Part shown: piece by piece, positions 26,234-35,175 of the stretch
Position numbering within the stretch: the first letter of the stretch is position 1
Layout: the number at the start of each line of letters is the position of its first letter
From: Lewinellaceae bacterium
GTDB lineage: Bacteria; Bacteroidota; Bacteroidia; Chitinophagales; Saprospiraceae
NCBI GenBank assembly: GCA_020636355.1
Contig: JACJYB010000008.1
Location: 62,001-126,000, forward strand
Direction: 5' to 3'
DNA length: 64,000 nt
The notes under the pieces: generated by a model
Told to the model about the DNA's origin: nothing
What the model saw: the letters and a program-made list of their open reading frames with translations, nothing else
Databases searched by the model: none
Position numbers and translations under genes: made by a program

Positions 26234-26815
26234 TTACTGGAGGATCAGTTCTTTTTCTTCGATCAACTTCCGCAGGTTGATCAGTGCATAGCGCATCCGG
26301 CCCAAGGCTGTGTTGATGCTTACCCGGGTCAGTGAGGCGATTTCCTTAAAACTCATGTCAGCATAGTGGCGTAAGATGACCACTTCCCTTTGCTCATCAG
26401 GTAACAGATCGATCAACTTACGCACCTTATCATTGGTCTGCGTCTGGATCATGCTCTGTTCCATGTTGGAATCGCTTGCAGGTATTACGTCAAAAATGTC
26501 AAATTCGTCTGACAGTGAAACATTGGTTCTCCGCTTGGATCTTCTGAATTGATCCACGCACATGTTGTACGAGATACGCATTGCCCACTGCAGGAATTTA
26601 CCTTCGTGGTTGTATTTACCTCTACGAATGGTATCAATGATCTTGATAAACACTTCCTGAAAGATATCTTCGGCTTGCTCAGAATCTTTCACGAACAGGT
26701 AAATCGACGTGTAAATTTTGGTCTTGTGTCGGTTGAGTAGCGTTTCGAAAGCCTTCTCATCACCCTCTAGGTAGCAATTAATCAATTCTTGATCACTCAT
26801 CGGTAATACCCTCAT
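26234..26815 (-). CDS. RNA polymerase sigma factor, ECF type
   Basis: Sigma-70 family factor with regions 2 and 4 only. Region 2 includes EQAEDIFQEVFIKIIDTI and FLQWAMRISYNMCVDQFRR; region 4 has LLPDEQREVVILRHYADMSFKEIASL and VSINTALGRMRYAL, the DNA-binding helix-turn-helix. I chose the ATG at 26815 (194 residues); a TTG at 26842 and an ATG at 26800 are alternatives. No anti-sigma gene is adjacent, so control is likely through transcription or another locus. It converges on yidD. Confidence 0.92.
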   Translation of the reverse strand: MRVLPMSDQELINCYLEGDEKAFETLLNRHKTKIYTSIYLFVKDSEQAEDIFQEVFIKIIDTIRRGKYNHEGKFLQWAMRISYNMCVDQFRRSKRRTNVSLSDEFDIFDVIPASDSNMEQSMIQTQTNDKVRKLIDLLPDEQREVVILRHYADMSFKEIASLTRVSINTALGRMRYALINLRKLIEEKELILQ

Positions 26816-26912
26816 AACTAAAATCTTTTGGTCGGTTATCAATCAGAAATTTTAGCGTAAAGGTATTAGTCGATACTTACTACGTTTTGTGATATAATTA
26901 AGACTTTCGCAC

Positions 26913-26920
26913 CAAATATA
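26913..26920 (-). promoter_or_regulatory. Possible -7 element for the sigma factor gene
   Basis: TATATTTG on the minus strand matches the TAnnTTTG consensus exactly, about 98 bases upstream of the chosen start. No good -33 element is visible at the right spacing. A nearer box, TACCTTTA (26865-26858), is an alternative. Confidence 0.3.
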
Positions 26921-26990
26921 TGAAAGTTTGGCAATAGTAACCGTGCTCGTGTAAATTTTTTTAAACTTTCCCGGCGATTACTGGGTTTGC

Positions 26991-27022
26991 TTGCATGAAC
27001 CCAATTACTAATTCTATCTTAG
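26991..27022 (+). promoter_or_regulatory. Possible uvrA promoter
   Basis: TTG (26991-26993) and TATCTTAG (27015-27022; one mismatch to TAnnTTTG) are 21 bases apart, 61 bases before the uvrA ATG. Confidence 0.35.
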
Positions 27023-27083
27023 CTCATTGGCTTCACCTTTCAAATACTTATAATATAAGTCATCAAAAACCGGTCCAATTTTC

Positions 27084-29927
27084 ATGAAACCGCATCTACT
27101 GGAGGAAACTTTTTTGGTTACTGACATCGAATCACCCCAGGAAATCCACATCAAAGGCGCGCGATCCAACAACCTTAAGGACATTGAAGTACGCATACCC
27201 AAGGATCTTCTGGTGGTTGTCACCGGCATGTCGGGCTCTGGAAAGAGCTCCCTCATCATGGATACCCTCTATGCTGAAGGGCAAAGGCGCTACGTCGAAA
27301 GTCTTTCTTCTTACGCGCGACAGTTTATGATGCGTATGAAAAAGCCCGATGTAGATTACATCAAGGGAATCTGTCCGGCCATCGCCATCGAACAACGGGT
27401 AAGTACACAGAATCCCCGCTCGACCGTGGGCACAATGACTGAGATTTACGATTACTTGCGTTTGTTGTTTGCCAGAATCGGCAAAACCTATTCCCCGGTA
27501 ACCGGTGAAGAGGTTAAAAAACATCAGGTTTCCGATGTGGTTGATTTTATTCTTGAACAACCTGAGGAGACCAGGGTAGTGATCCTGGCACCTCTGCAAA
27601 ACAAGTACCTGGATCGTACGCTGCGTCATGAGCTATCCCTCCTGATGCAAAAAGGCTTCACCCGTATTTACCATCAGGATGAGATTCTTCGTGTAGATCA
27701 GTTTCTGGAAGAATCCCTTGAAGAGCTCGATCTAACCCTTGGAGCCATCGAACCTCAGGAATACATGATCCTTGTTGACCGGATTGTCGTGAAATATGGG
27801 GACGATGATTTGAACAGCCGGCTAGCTGACTCCATTCAAACGGCATTTTACGAAAGTGAGGGCGATTGCTGGATTAAAATTGAAGATACCATCCACCCGT
27901 TTAACAACCGATTTGAACTGGACGGAGATTCGTTTCTTGAGCCTACCCCTCAATTGTTCAATTATAACAACAGTTATGGAGCCTGCCCAACGTGTGAAGG
28001 ATACGGCAAGGTCATGGGCATCGATGAAGAGAAGGTCATACCCGATCCTTCAAAATCAGTGTACGAAGGAGCCGTAGCTTGTTGGTCCGGGGAGAAATCT
28101 TCACGTTGGCTGGACCGCTTTATCGATCACGTTGATGATGACTTTCCCATCCACCGTCCTTACCAGGATCTGACGGCTAAACAAAAAGAATTGTTATGGG
28201 ATGGTAATACCCGCGTCCAGGGAATCCGGGACTTTTTCCAGGAATTGGAAGACAATCTGTATAAAATTCAAAATCGGGTGTTGCTTGCACGTTACCGGGG
28301 TAAGACCACTTGCTATACCTGCAAAGGCGCCCGTCTGCGCAAAGAAGCCCTGTACATACTGGTGGCCGGGAAAAACATCCACGATCTGGTCATGATGCCC
28401 ATCGATCAATTACTGGCTTTTTTCACTGGGCATACCTGGTTTGACCGTGAAATAAAGATTGCCCGACGCATATTGTTTGAAGTTGAAAGCAGATTGCGGA
28501 TCATGGATCAGATCGGCCTGGGTTATCTAACCCTGGACCGGCTGGCGGCTACTTTGAGTGGCGGGGAGACCCAACGCATCCACCTCACCAGAACATTGGG
28601 AAGTAACTTGACCAATTCATTGTATATCCTGGATGAGCCCAGTATCGGACTGCATCCCAAGGACACCGAAAAACTGGTGGAAGTCCTAAAATCCCTCCGC
28701 GATCTTGAGAATACGGTCGTCGTGGTGGAACATGAGGAAGAAGTTATCCGGAATGCGGACTACATCCTTGACATCGGACCGGAAGCGGGCATTCATGGCG
28801 GCGAAGTCGTGTTCGCCGGACGATACGCGGATTTTCTAACGAAGGCACCCGATAGCCTGACGGCACAATACTTAACAGGGACAAGACAGATCGAACTGCC
28901 TGACCGGAGACGTTATTCCGCCAACAAAATCACCATAAAGGGTGCCCGGCATCACAACCTGAAAAACATCGATGTAACCATCCCGTTACAAAGTCTTACT
29001 GTTGTCAGCGGTGTGTCCGGTTCCGGAAAAACAACCCTGATCAAACACATCCTGCATCCCGCACTGGTCCGGCAATTTGGTGAACCAATACCGACCAGTC
29101 CGGGCCGGCATGGAAGCATTGAAGGAGATCTCCAGACCATACACCAGGTAGAATTGATCAATCAAAATCCCATCGGCAAATCTTCCCGGTCCAATCCTAT
29201 CACTTACGTCAAAGCCTACGACTCCATCCGAAACCTGATGTCCAAGCAACCGCTATCCAAAATGCGGGGATTTAAACCAGGTCATTTTTCCTTTAATACG
29301 GATGGTGGTCGCTGCGATACCTGCAAAGGAGAAGGGGAAATCATCGTTGAAATGCAATTTCTGGCTGATGTGCGCCTTACTTGTGAAGATTGCAAAGGCA
29401 AACGATTCAAGCAGGAAGTACTCGATGTGGAATACAAGGGGAAAAATATCTATGACATACTTGAATTGAGTATTGAAGAGGCATTGTCTTTCTTCTCCTC
29501 ACAGAAAGATATTGTCAACAAAATCCAGCCGCTCGCTGACGTGGGATTGGGTTATGTAAAGCTTGGTCAATCATCCAGTACTTTATCCGGTGGTGAAGCT
29601 CAACGGGTTAAACTGGCCTCCTACCTGAATAAAGATCAGTCCAATCAGTCCATCCTTTTCATTTTTGACGAACCGACGACCGGTTTGCATTTTCATGACA
29701 TCAACAAATTATTATACGCTTTAAATGCTTTGGTTGAAAATGGACATACCGTCGTGGTGGTGGAACACAACCTTGAAGTCATTAAAACGGCAGACTGGCT
29801 GATCGACCTGGGGCCAGACGGTGGTATTGATGGTGGTTATCTGGTCTATCAAGGCACCCCGGAAGGGATTTTGGAAGTGCCGTCGTCACACACAGGCAGA
29901 TTTCTCAGAGAAAAGCTGCTATCTTAA
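27084..29927 (+). CDS. uvrA: Excinuclease ABC subunit A
   Basis: DNA damage-recognition ATPase of nucleotide excision repair, working with UvrB and UvrC. The 947 residues carry two ABC modules: Walker A sequences GMSGSGKSS (about 48-56) and GVSGSGKTT (about 644), signatures LSGGETQR and LSGGEAQR, and Walker B ends with ILDEPSIGLH and IFDEPTTGLH. Zinc-binding CxxC pairs are present in CPTCEGYGK/CYTCKGARL and CDTCKGEGE/CEDCKGKR. The YAEGQRRYVESLSSYARQF block is standard. Length and motifs fit the main UvrA of Bacteroidota. The next gene starts 19 bases downstream. Confidence 0.97.
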   Translation: MKPHLLEETFLVTDIESPQEIHIKGARSNNLKDIEVRIPKDLLVVVTGMSGSGKSSLIMDTLYAEGQRRYVESLSSYARQFMMRMKKPDVDYIKGICPAIAIEQRVSTQNPRSTVGTMTEIYDYLRLLFARIGKTYSPVTGEEVKKHQVSDVVDFILEQPEETRVVILAPLQNKYLDRTLRHELSLLMQKGFTRIYHQDEILRVDQFLEESLEELDLTLGAIEPQEYMILVDRIVVKYGDDDLNSRLADSIQTAFYESEGDCWIKIEDTIHPFNNRFELDGDSFLEPTPQLFNYNNSYGACPTCEGYGKVMGIDEEKVIPDPSKSVYEGAVACWSGEKSSRWLDRFIDHVDDDFPIHRPYQDLTAKQKELLWDGNTRVQGIRDFFQELEDNLYKIQNRVLLARYRGKTTCYTCKGARLRKEALYILVAGKNIHDLVMMPIDQLLAFFTGHTWFDREIKIARRILFEVESRLRIMDQIGLGYLTLDRLAATLSGGETQRIHLTRTLGSNLTNSLYILDEPSIGLHPKDTEKLVEVLKSLRDLENTVVVVEHEEEVIRNADYILDIGPEAGIHGGEVVFAGRYADFLTKAPDSLTAQYLTGTRQIELPDRRRYSANKITIKGARHHNLKNIDVTIPLQSLTVVSGVSGSGKTTLIKHILHPALVRQFGEPIPTSPGRHGSIEGDLQTIHQVELINQNPIGKSSRSNPITYVKAYDSIRNLMSKQPLSKMRGFKPGHFSFNTDGGRCDTCKGEGEIIVEMQFLADVRLTCEDCKGKRFKQEVLDVEYKGKNIYDILELSIEEALSFFSSQKDIVNKIQPLADVGLGYVKLGQSSSTLSGGEAQRVKLASYLNKDQSNQSILFIFDEPTTGLHFHDINKLLYALNALVENGHTVVVVEHNLEVIKTADWLIDLGPDGGIDGGYLVYQGTPEGILEVPSSHTGRFLREKLLS

Positions 29928-29946
29928 TCAACAAATTTCTTCAGAC

Positions 29947-30843
29947 ATGAAACGTAGATCCTTTTTATATCAAGGCGCTTTGGCATCCATGGTGCCATCC
30001 TTTAGAGGTGCTGCCTGGTTACGCAATTTATTTGCCGAATATCAGATGCGACCCTTAAGAGAAAACGTCGGCGTATTTACCGAAAGCGGCGGAACGATCT
30101 TATGGTATGTTACTGAAGACCATATTGCCGTTGTAGATACCCAATTTCCTGATCCGGCGGCTCATCTCATTGCCGAGATCAAAAAAATGCAGGATCGCCC
30201 GATCGATCTGTTGATCAATACCCATCACCACGGTGACCACACCAGTGGAAACATCAGTTTCAAGGACCTGGCTGCAAAACTGGTTGCGCATGAAAATTCG
30301 AAGGCCAACCAACAAAGGGTGGCAGAGGAGAATGGGAAAATGGATCAGCAATGGCTCCCAACCGAAACCTTCACGACGAACTGGGAAACCAGTCTCGGTG
30401 ATGAAAACATCCAGATGTATTATTTCGGTCCCGGTCACACCGATGGCGATGCCATGATTCATTTTACCAACGCCAATATCGTCCACATGGGGGATCTGGT
30501 CTTCAATCGCAGATTTCCATACATTGATAAGTCAGCCGGTGCATCCATTTCAAATTGGATTTCGGTGCTGGACAATGCGCTTGCAACTTTCGACCGCGAA
30601 ACGCTTTTCGTATTTGGTCACTCCGGCGAGAATTACGACATAACCGGAAAGAAGGATGAACTGCAAGCCATGCAAGATTACCTCTCAGCGCTGTTGAGTT
30701 TTATGGAAAAAGAAATTGCTGCCGGCAAATCCAAGGAAGAAATAGCCAAGGTTACCGAGATTCCCGGCGCTCCGGAATGGAAAGGCGGCGGTATCGGCAG
30801 AAGCATCGATGCGGCATGGACTGAATTGGTCGAAAAGAAATAA
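29947..30843 (+). CDS. Metallo-beta-lactamase-fold hydrolase, exported
   Basis: Zinc hydrolase of 298 residues with an N-terminus (KRRSFLYQG) resembling a twin-arginine signal. Metal ligands are visible: THHHGDH (92-98), His164 (GPGHTDGD), Asp183 (HMGDLVF) and His225 (FGHSG). The overall layout resembles the quinoprotein-relay/SoxH-like and beta-lactamase-like exported hydrolases; resistance to beta-lactams cannot be claimed. I chose the ATG at 29947; longer in-frame starts lie inside uvrA. The next gene begins two bases after its stop, so the two are cotranscribed. Confidence 0.88.
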   Translation: MKRRSFLYQGALASMVPSFRGAAWLRNLFAEYQMRPLRENVGVFTESGGTILWYVTEDHIAVVDTQFPDPAAHLIAEIKKMQDRPIDLLINTHHHGDHTSGNISFKDLAAKLVAHENSKANQQRVAEENGKMDQQWLPTETFTTNWETSLGDENIQMYYFGPGHTDGDAMIHFTNANIVHMGDLVFNRRFPYIDKSAGASISNWISVLDNALATFDRETLFVFGHSGENYDITGKKDELQAMQDYLSALLSFMEKEIAAGKSKEEIAKVTEIPGAPEWKGGGIGRSIDAAWTELVEKK

Positions 30844-30845
30844 AG

Positions 30846-31889
30846 ATGCGGGCGCTCACTTTACACCGACCGGAAGCTATTCACTTTGAAACTGTTCCTG
30901 ATCCCGAAATACTGGACCCTGGAGATGTCATTGTACAAGTGACCGATACAGCGATCTGCGGTTCGGACCTGCACGTCTATTTTGGCCGGGAAAAAGGTCT
31001 TGATGCCGGAACGACCATGGGTCATGAGTTTACCGGAATCATCGTAGCCAGAGGCAAAGGTGTCACGGTGTTACGGGAGGGTATGCGAGTGATCAGTCCG
31101 TTCACGACCAGTTGCGGCACCTGTTATTATTGCCGCATTGGTCTGACAGCCCGGTGTACAAAAGGACAGTTATTCGGATGGGTGGCAGACGGACGCGGCT
31201 TACAGGGCGGTCAGGCCGAGCTGGTACGCGTCCCCCTCGCCGAATCGACCCTCATTCCAATACCTGGTGCCATAGGACCGCAAACGTCGCTGTTGCTGGG
31301 TGATATCCTGGCGACGGGTTACCAGGGAGCCAAGCGGTTAGGGAATTCCATGCTGAGTCACGTCGGTGTTATTGGTTTCGGCCCGGTGGGTATGATGGCT
31401 TGGCAGGTCCTAAAGAAAATGCAGTTCGATCGGGTCACCGTATTCGAAACCGATCCGGGCAGACGGGCATATGCAAATAATCTGAGTGCAGAGGTGGTGG
31501 ATCCGGGTGACAGAAACGCATTGCAGGAATGGCTCGGGATGCTTCCCGGAGGAGGCATTGACGGCGTAGTTGAAGCGGTAGGCGGCGCATCCGCACAGCA
31601 GCTCGCTTTTAACCTGGTGCGAGCCGGGGGGATCATATCCAGTGTAGGCGTTCATACCCAGACTCAATTTAGTTTCAGCCCGGTTGAGGCTTATGACAAA
31701 AACATTACTTACCATTCCGGTCGTTGTTCTGCCCGGCAACACATTCCGGAACTGTTGCATTGGCTCGATGGCGGATGGGAGCTGGTAAGTCCATTTACGG
31801 ATGTTTTTGCATTAGCTGATGGAGCAGCCGCATATCAACGGTTTGCGCAGCGAACGCAGGGATGTATGAAGGTCTTGCTTAAGCCGTAA
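30846..31889 (+). CDS. Zinc-dependent alcohol dehydrogenase family protein
   Basis: Medium-chain dehydrogenase/reductase of 347 residues. The catalytic zinc site is CGSDLHVYFG and GHEFTG (about residues 38-68). The structural zinc site is reduced to CGTCYYCRIGLTARC (about 95-109), with four cysteines. The cofactor-binding motif GFGPVGMMA (about 178-186) is followed by an acidic FETD, suggesting NAD preference. The substrate is unknown; similar proteins act on glutathione adducts, sorbitol or threonine. It follows the exported hydrolase by two bases and ends at a bidirectional terminator. Confidence 0.88.
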   Translation: MRALTLHRPEAIHFETVPDPEILDPGDVIVQVTDTAICGSDLHVYFGREKGLDAGTTMGHEFTGIIVARGKGVTVLREGMRVISPFTTSCGTCYYCRIGLTARCTKGQLFGWVADGRGLQGGQAELVRVPLAESTLIPIPGAIGPQTSLLLGDILATGYQGAKRLGNSMLSHVGVIGFGPVGMMAWQVLKKMQFDRVTVFETDPGRRAYANNLSAEVVDPGDRNALQEWLGMLPGGGIDGVVEAVGGASAQQLAFNLVRAGGIISSVGVHTQTQFSFSPVEAYDKNITYHSGRCSARQHIPELLHWLDGGWELVSPFTDVFALADGAAAYQRFAQRTQGCMKVLLKP

Positions 31890-31911
31890 CATAGCAACCT
31901 TCAAAACAAAA

Positions 31912-31939
31912 AAAGCTTGCTTCCGAAGAAACAAGCTTT
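31912..31939. terminator. Bidirectional terminator between adh-like gene and gldN
   Basis: AAAGCTTG (31912-31919) pairs with CAAGCTTT (31932-31939), with an A-run before the hairpin and TTAAATCTTT after it. It can serve both converging units. Confidence 0.75.
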
Positions 31940-31968
31940 CTTAAATCTTTCCTTATTGAAATCACTTA

Positions 31969-32832
31969 TTAATATTCCCAGAGATCTTGTTCAAAGTTGA
32001 ACAAGCGGTCCTTGATCTTTTGTGATTCATGTAGAATGTCAATTCCGGTCAGATAATCCTGTAGACGACGATCCATAACATTGGATTCTTTGAAGATATA
32101 GCTGGAGAACATGTGTTCTTCCAATACCATGTCCCAAGTCATTGGAGCGGCGTCGTTTTCGGCATTAAAGACCCGATATTTAGACAACGCTTCGCGTGCC
32201 TGAGGATAATAAACCCAAAAGAGTGGTTCTGGATACAGTAACTGGCCTGTGGTCTTATCAATCACATCTTTTATCGGAGCAATGCCCAGAATTCTACGTT
32301 TCACACGAGAGGCCTTTTTATCGAAGAAGACCACTTCTTTCACTCGGAATCTCTGGATGTCTGAAGGATTTAAATCGCTTCTGGTAATTGCCAGTGTCAC
32401 CTCATACGTCTCGGGATCGGTCACAGACACGGTGTCAACAGAAAACAATTTACCTTCCAGTTCCGATACCGTCATGATGTCTTTAAAGTCATCATCTTTA
32501 TAGACAGAGAACTCGCCATTTTTAGCGGCATCTGCCAGGATGGTGAAGAAAGGCATCTTCGGGTAAGCGAAAGGAAGATTGATCTTTTCGCGAACATTGA
32601 TCACACTCCAGATCTTTTTCTCCCAAGGCACATCTGCCTCACGTACCGGTTCATAGGGCAAGACTCGATTCTCCACAATAATCCTGCGTTCAACTACACC
32701 ATCGATAACTTGCTCTTCAAACGGATCCCCTGCCTCGGTGATAAAGGCTGCTTCGGCCTGCGGCTGGTCATTTTGACTGAAACCAATGCCGGCCCACAAT
32801 AGCAATACTGGAAAAATGAATAAGTTTTTCAT
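31969..32832 (-). CDS. gldN: Gliding motility / type IX secretion protein GldN
   Basis: Periplasmic component of the type IX secretion system, forming with GldK the ring beneath the outer membrane. The 287-residue protein has a Sec signal (ending AGIGFSQ) and the family core RVLPYEPVREADVPWEKKIWSVINVREKINLPFAYP-like sequence (about 57-93), then PLFWVYYPQAREAL and the EHMFSSYIFKESNVMDRRLQDY tail. Gene order with gldM, gldL and gldK upstream matches the conserved cluster. It is eight bases after gldM and last in the operon, before a terminator. Confidence 0.95.
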   Translation of the reverse strand: MKNLFIFPVLLLWAGIGFSQNDQPQAEAAFITEAGDPFEEQVIDGVVERRIIVENRVLPYEPVREADVPWEKKIWSVINVREKINLPFAYPKMPFFTILADAAKNGEFSVYKDDDFKDIMTVSELEGKLFSVDTVSVTDPETYEVTLAITRSDLNPSDIQRFRVKEVVFFDKKASRVKRRILGIAPIKDVIDKTTGQLLYPEPLFWVYYPQAREALSKYRVFNAENDAAPMTWDMVLEEHMFSSYIFKESNVMDRRLQDYLTGIDILHESQKIKDRLFNFEQDLWEY

Positions 32833-32840
32833 CGGTTAGA

Positions 32841-34412
32841 TTAATTAATGCTTATAGCAATGTTAGGTAATTTACGTGCTGCCGCATCACCCGGACATTT
32901 GCAACGGATATTCTCGAAGAAAAACCGGTCGCCAGGTTTGGCTTTGTCACGAATACGGGTGGCATCATCCGAAAAAGAAGCCCCTGCATTCACCGTGATC
33001 TCAGGATCCTGACGTGGAGCAACCCGTACCATACGATAGCCGGTAATGTTACATTTGGCATCGAAATCAAAGCCATCCAGTGCAGCAATCAGACCTTTCT
33101 GAACTTTGAATACACCGTTTCCTACCTCGTCTTCCTTGACGCCACCCAAACGAGGTGTCGGGTCAGGAATCATCTTCACACGGTAATCAAATTTCGTAGG
33201 TGCCAATCCGCCACCAGACAAGGTGATGGATGCAGAACCCGGACGAGTGGCTTCAACAATCCAGTTAGCCGATCCGGCCTTCTTCATGGTAATGCCTTCA
33301 CCGCTCACTTTCAGATCGTTGGTGGAGACACCTGCTGCTGCAACGGTGATCGGGTTTTCAACACCGATGTAGAACACGTTCATTTTGTCCAATGAAATGG
33401 ATGCAGAACGCTCACCTACCTCGTATTCGAAATCCTGGGTTTTGGTGGTCACTTCTTTAGTCACCGGGTTGGTGAAAGAAATGGTGGCCGTGTATTTTTT
33501 CACACCCACACTACTGCCCGGAGATTTAAAAGAAGCTACTCCATTGTTCACTGGTACGTTTGCACCATTGATCCTTACACTCAGATTCTCAACGTTCTTC
33601 GAGAAAGCACTCAGGAAGATGTCGGCTTCGTAGTTTTCACCCCGGGTGATGTAAGACTTCTTGGGAGAGGCTACCACCTGGAATTGATCAAATACGATTT
33701 CGGTACCACCTACTTTTTCGAGGTAATAGTCAAGGATCGCGTTTTCCGAGCTTTTCGCATCATTGATGAATTTGGTAAAAATAGGCAGTGTAGCGGCCAA
33801 AGGCATTTGACGGAAGTAATAATCCTCCCAGCTGCTTTTATCTTTGGCATGCTTCCACGTCTCTTCATCCACATTCAATGCAATTTTGTTCTCAAATTCA
33901 GCGCGATCGGCTTCGTCTACCAAATCCAGGAATTTCCCACGGTATTCCAGGATTTTGTTTTTCAGCTCGCCTCCGATACCGGGTTCTTTTTTATCCCCGA
34001 CCAGGTAACGAGTGGTAATATCCTTATCTTTCTTTCCGCGCAACTGTGTATGACCCTGTACTTCTACATAGTCTCCTTCATCTACTTTTCCATCTTTGTT
34101 ACCGGTCTGGTCGATCATATAATCGGTGATAGCGCTAACATAGGAAGCAAACTCTGCAGATAGTGCTCGTACTTGGGGAGCGCGCTCGGCATAGATTTTA
34201 AATTCTTCTTGTTTTTTCTTCGACAGCTGGTCAATGCGTGCCGGTTTAACTGCGTTTTCGTCATCCAACACCGAGTTTGATTTCTTCAACCCATCGTCTA
34301 CGACTTTGAAGGCATTGAAAATCTCGGCTGAAACGTTTAGAGCTAACAACGCAGTCAATACGAGGTACATGATATTGATCATTAGCTGCCTGGGCTCCTT
34401 AGGTATTGACAT
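32841..34412 (-). CDS. gldM: Gliding motility / type IX secretion protein GldM
   Basis: Motor-shaft component of type IX secretion; one N-terminal membrane helix pairs with GldL and a long periplasmic part reaches the GldK/N ring. The 523 residues begin SIPKEPRQLMINIMYLVLTA, the invariant N-terminus of the family, with the helix at about 12-30. The periplasmic part has the four-domain organisation, including YEVGERSASISLDKMNVFYIGVENPI-like sequence (about 330-355) at the third-domain entrance. It lies 46 bases after gldL. Confidence 0.96.
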   Translation of the reverse strand: MSIPKEPRQLMINIMYLVLTALLALNVSAEIFNAFKVVDDGLKKSNSVLDDENAVKPARIDQLSKKKQEEFKIYAERAPQVRALSAEFASYVSAITDYMIDQTGNKDGKVDEGDYVEVQGHTQLRGKKDKDITTRYLVGDKKEPGIGGELKNKILEYRGKFLDLVDEADRAEFENKIALNVDEETWKHAKDKSSWEDYYFRQMPLAATLPIFTKFINDAKSSENAILDYYLEKVGGTEIVFDQFQVVASPKKSYITRGENYEADIFLSAFSKNVENLSVRINGANVPVNNGVASFKSPGSSVGVKKYTATISFTNPVTKEVTTKTQDFEYEVGERSASISLDKMNVFYIGVENPITVAAAGVSTNDLKVSGEGITMKKAGSANWIVEATRPGSASITLSGGGLAPTKFDYRVKMIPDPTPRLGGVKEDEVGNGVFKVQKGLIAALDGFDFDAKCNITGYRMVRVAPRQDPEITVNAGASFSDDATRIRDKAKPGDRFFFENIRCKCPGDAAARKLPNIAISIN

Positions 34413-34458
34413 GGCTTCTGATTTTTAACTTGATTAATGAATGTTGCACTGTTACATC

Positions 34459-35049
34459 TTAGACACGCGGACCTTGATTGTAGGCGTTCAAGATGTTACC
34501 GTACACTGAATTCAATGACGTCAAGTTCTTGTTCAGTGCACCCAATTGCTGCTGGTAAACTTTGGTGTCTTCTACCTTTTCCGTCAGCGTAGACATTGCG
34601 TCGCTCATCCGGCTGTAGAAGTTACCCATTGTTTTCAGTTGATTGCTGGTCTCAGAGAAATCAACTTCCTGCAATGCTTTTAATGATCCGATACTCTTAG
34701 ACAAGGTCTGCAGTTCATTCAGCATTCCGTCTAATTGTGCTTCTACGACTTCTCCGTTCAAAGGACGGGAAAGGTCGGCGGGCATATCACCGGCAGTCAG
34801 GCTGGCGATATTTGAGTGGTAATTGTCCAATCCTGGATACAGTTTCTCCCAATAGTAGTCTTTTTCCGGAGGCAGTATCCCTAGCATGAGGAACAAGCAG
34901 GCTTCTGTGACCAGACCAATCGTGATGGCAGGTCCACCCCAGGGCTCACTGTTGATCTTACCAAGAGCACCGATCATAACCAATGATGCACCGACGCCAA
35001 TGATAAAGTTCTTCATGTACTTGAACCAACTTTTTTTGTAAAAGGCCAT
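34459..35049 (-). CDS. gldL: Gliding motility / type IX secretion protein GldL
   Basis: Inner-membrane stator-like motor subunit that uses the proton gradient to drive GldM. It has two membrane helices (about residues 12-32 and 38-58) and a cytoplasmic coiled-coil tail. The signature GILPPEKDYYWEKLYPGLD (about 57-75) is present, as is the TEACLFLMLG segment with a membrane glutamate in helix 2. The 196-residue length is on the short side of the family. It is 126 bases after gldK, with no terminator seen between them. Confidence 0.95.
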   Translation of the reverse strand: MAFYKKSWFKYMKNFIIGVGASLVMIGALGKINSEPWGGPAITIGLVTEACLFLMLGILPPEKDYYWEKLYPGLDNYHSNIASLTAGDMPADLSRPLNGEVVEAQLDGMLNELQTLSKSIGSLKALQEVDFSETSNQLKTMGNFYSRMSDAMSTLTEKVEDTKVYQQQLGALNKNLTSLNSVYGNILNAYNQGPRV

Positions 35050-35175
35050 TGTTACTTAATTTAAATAGTTATTGAATTTAGTTAACACATCTATCCTTGT
35101 TCTACGATTGGTCGGTTTCGTAAGACACATTAATAAATGGTTTGGGGGGAGCAGAATGGTGCATTGATGCTAATA

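Noticed and set aside
29947..30843. Possible beta-lactamase resistance gene
   Set aside because: The metal motif is that of the wide metallo-beta-lactamase fold; nothing specific for antibiotic hydrolysis can be seen.
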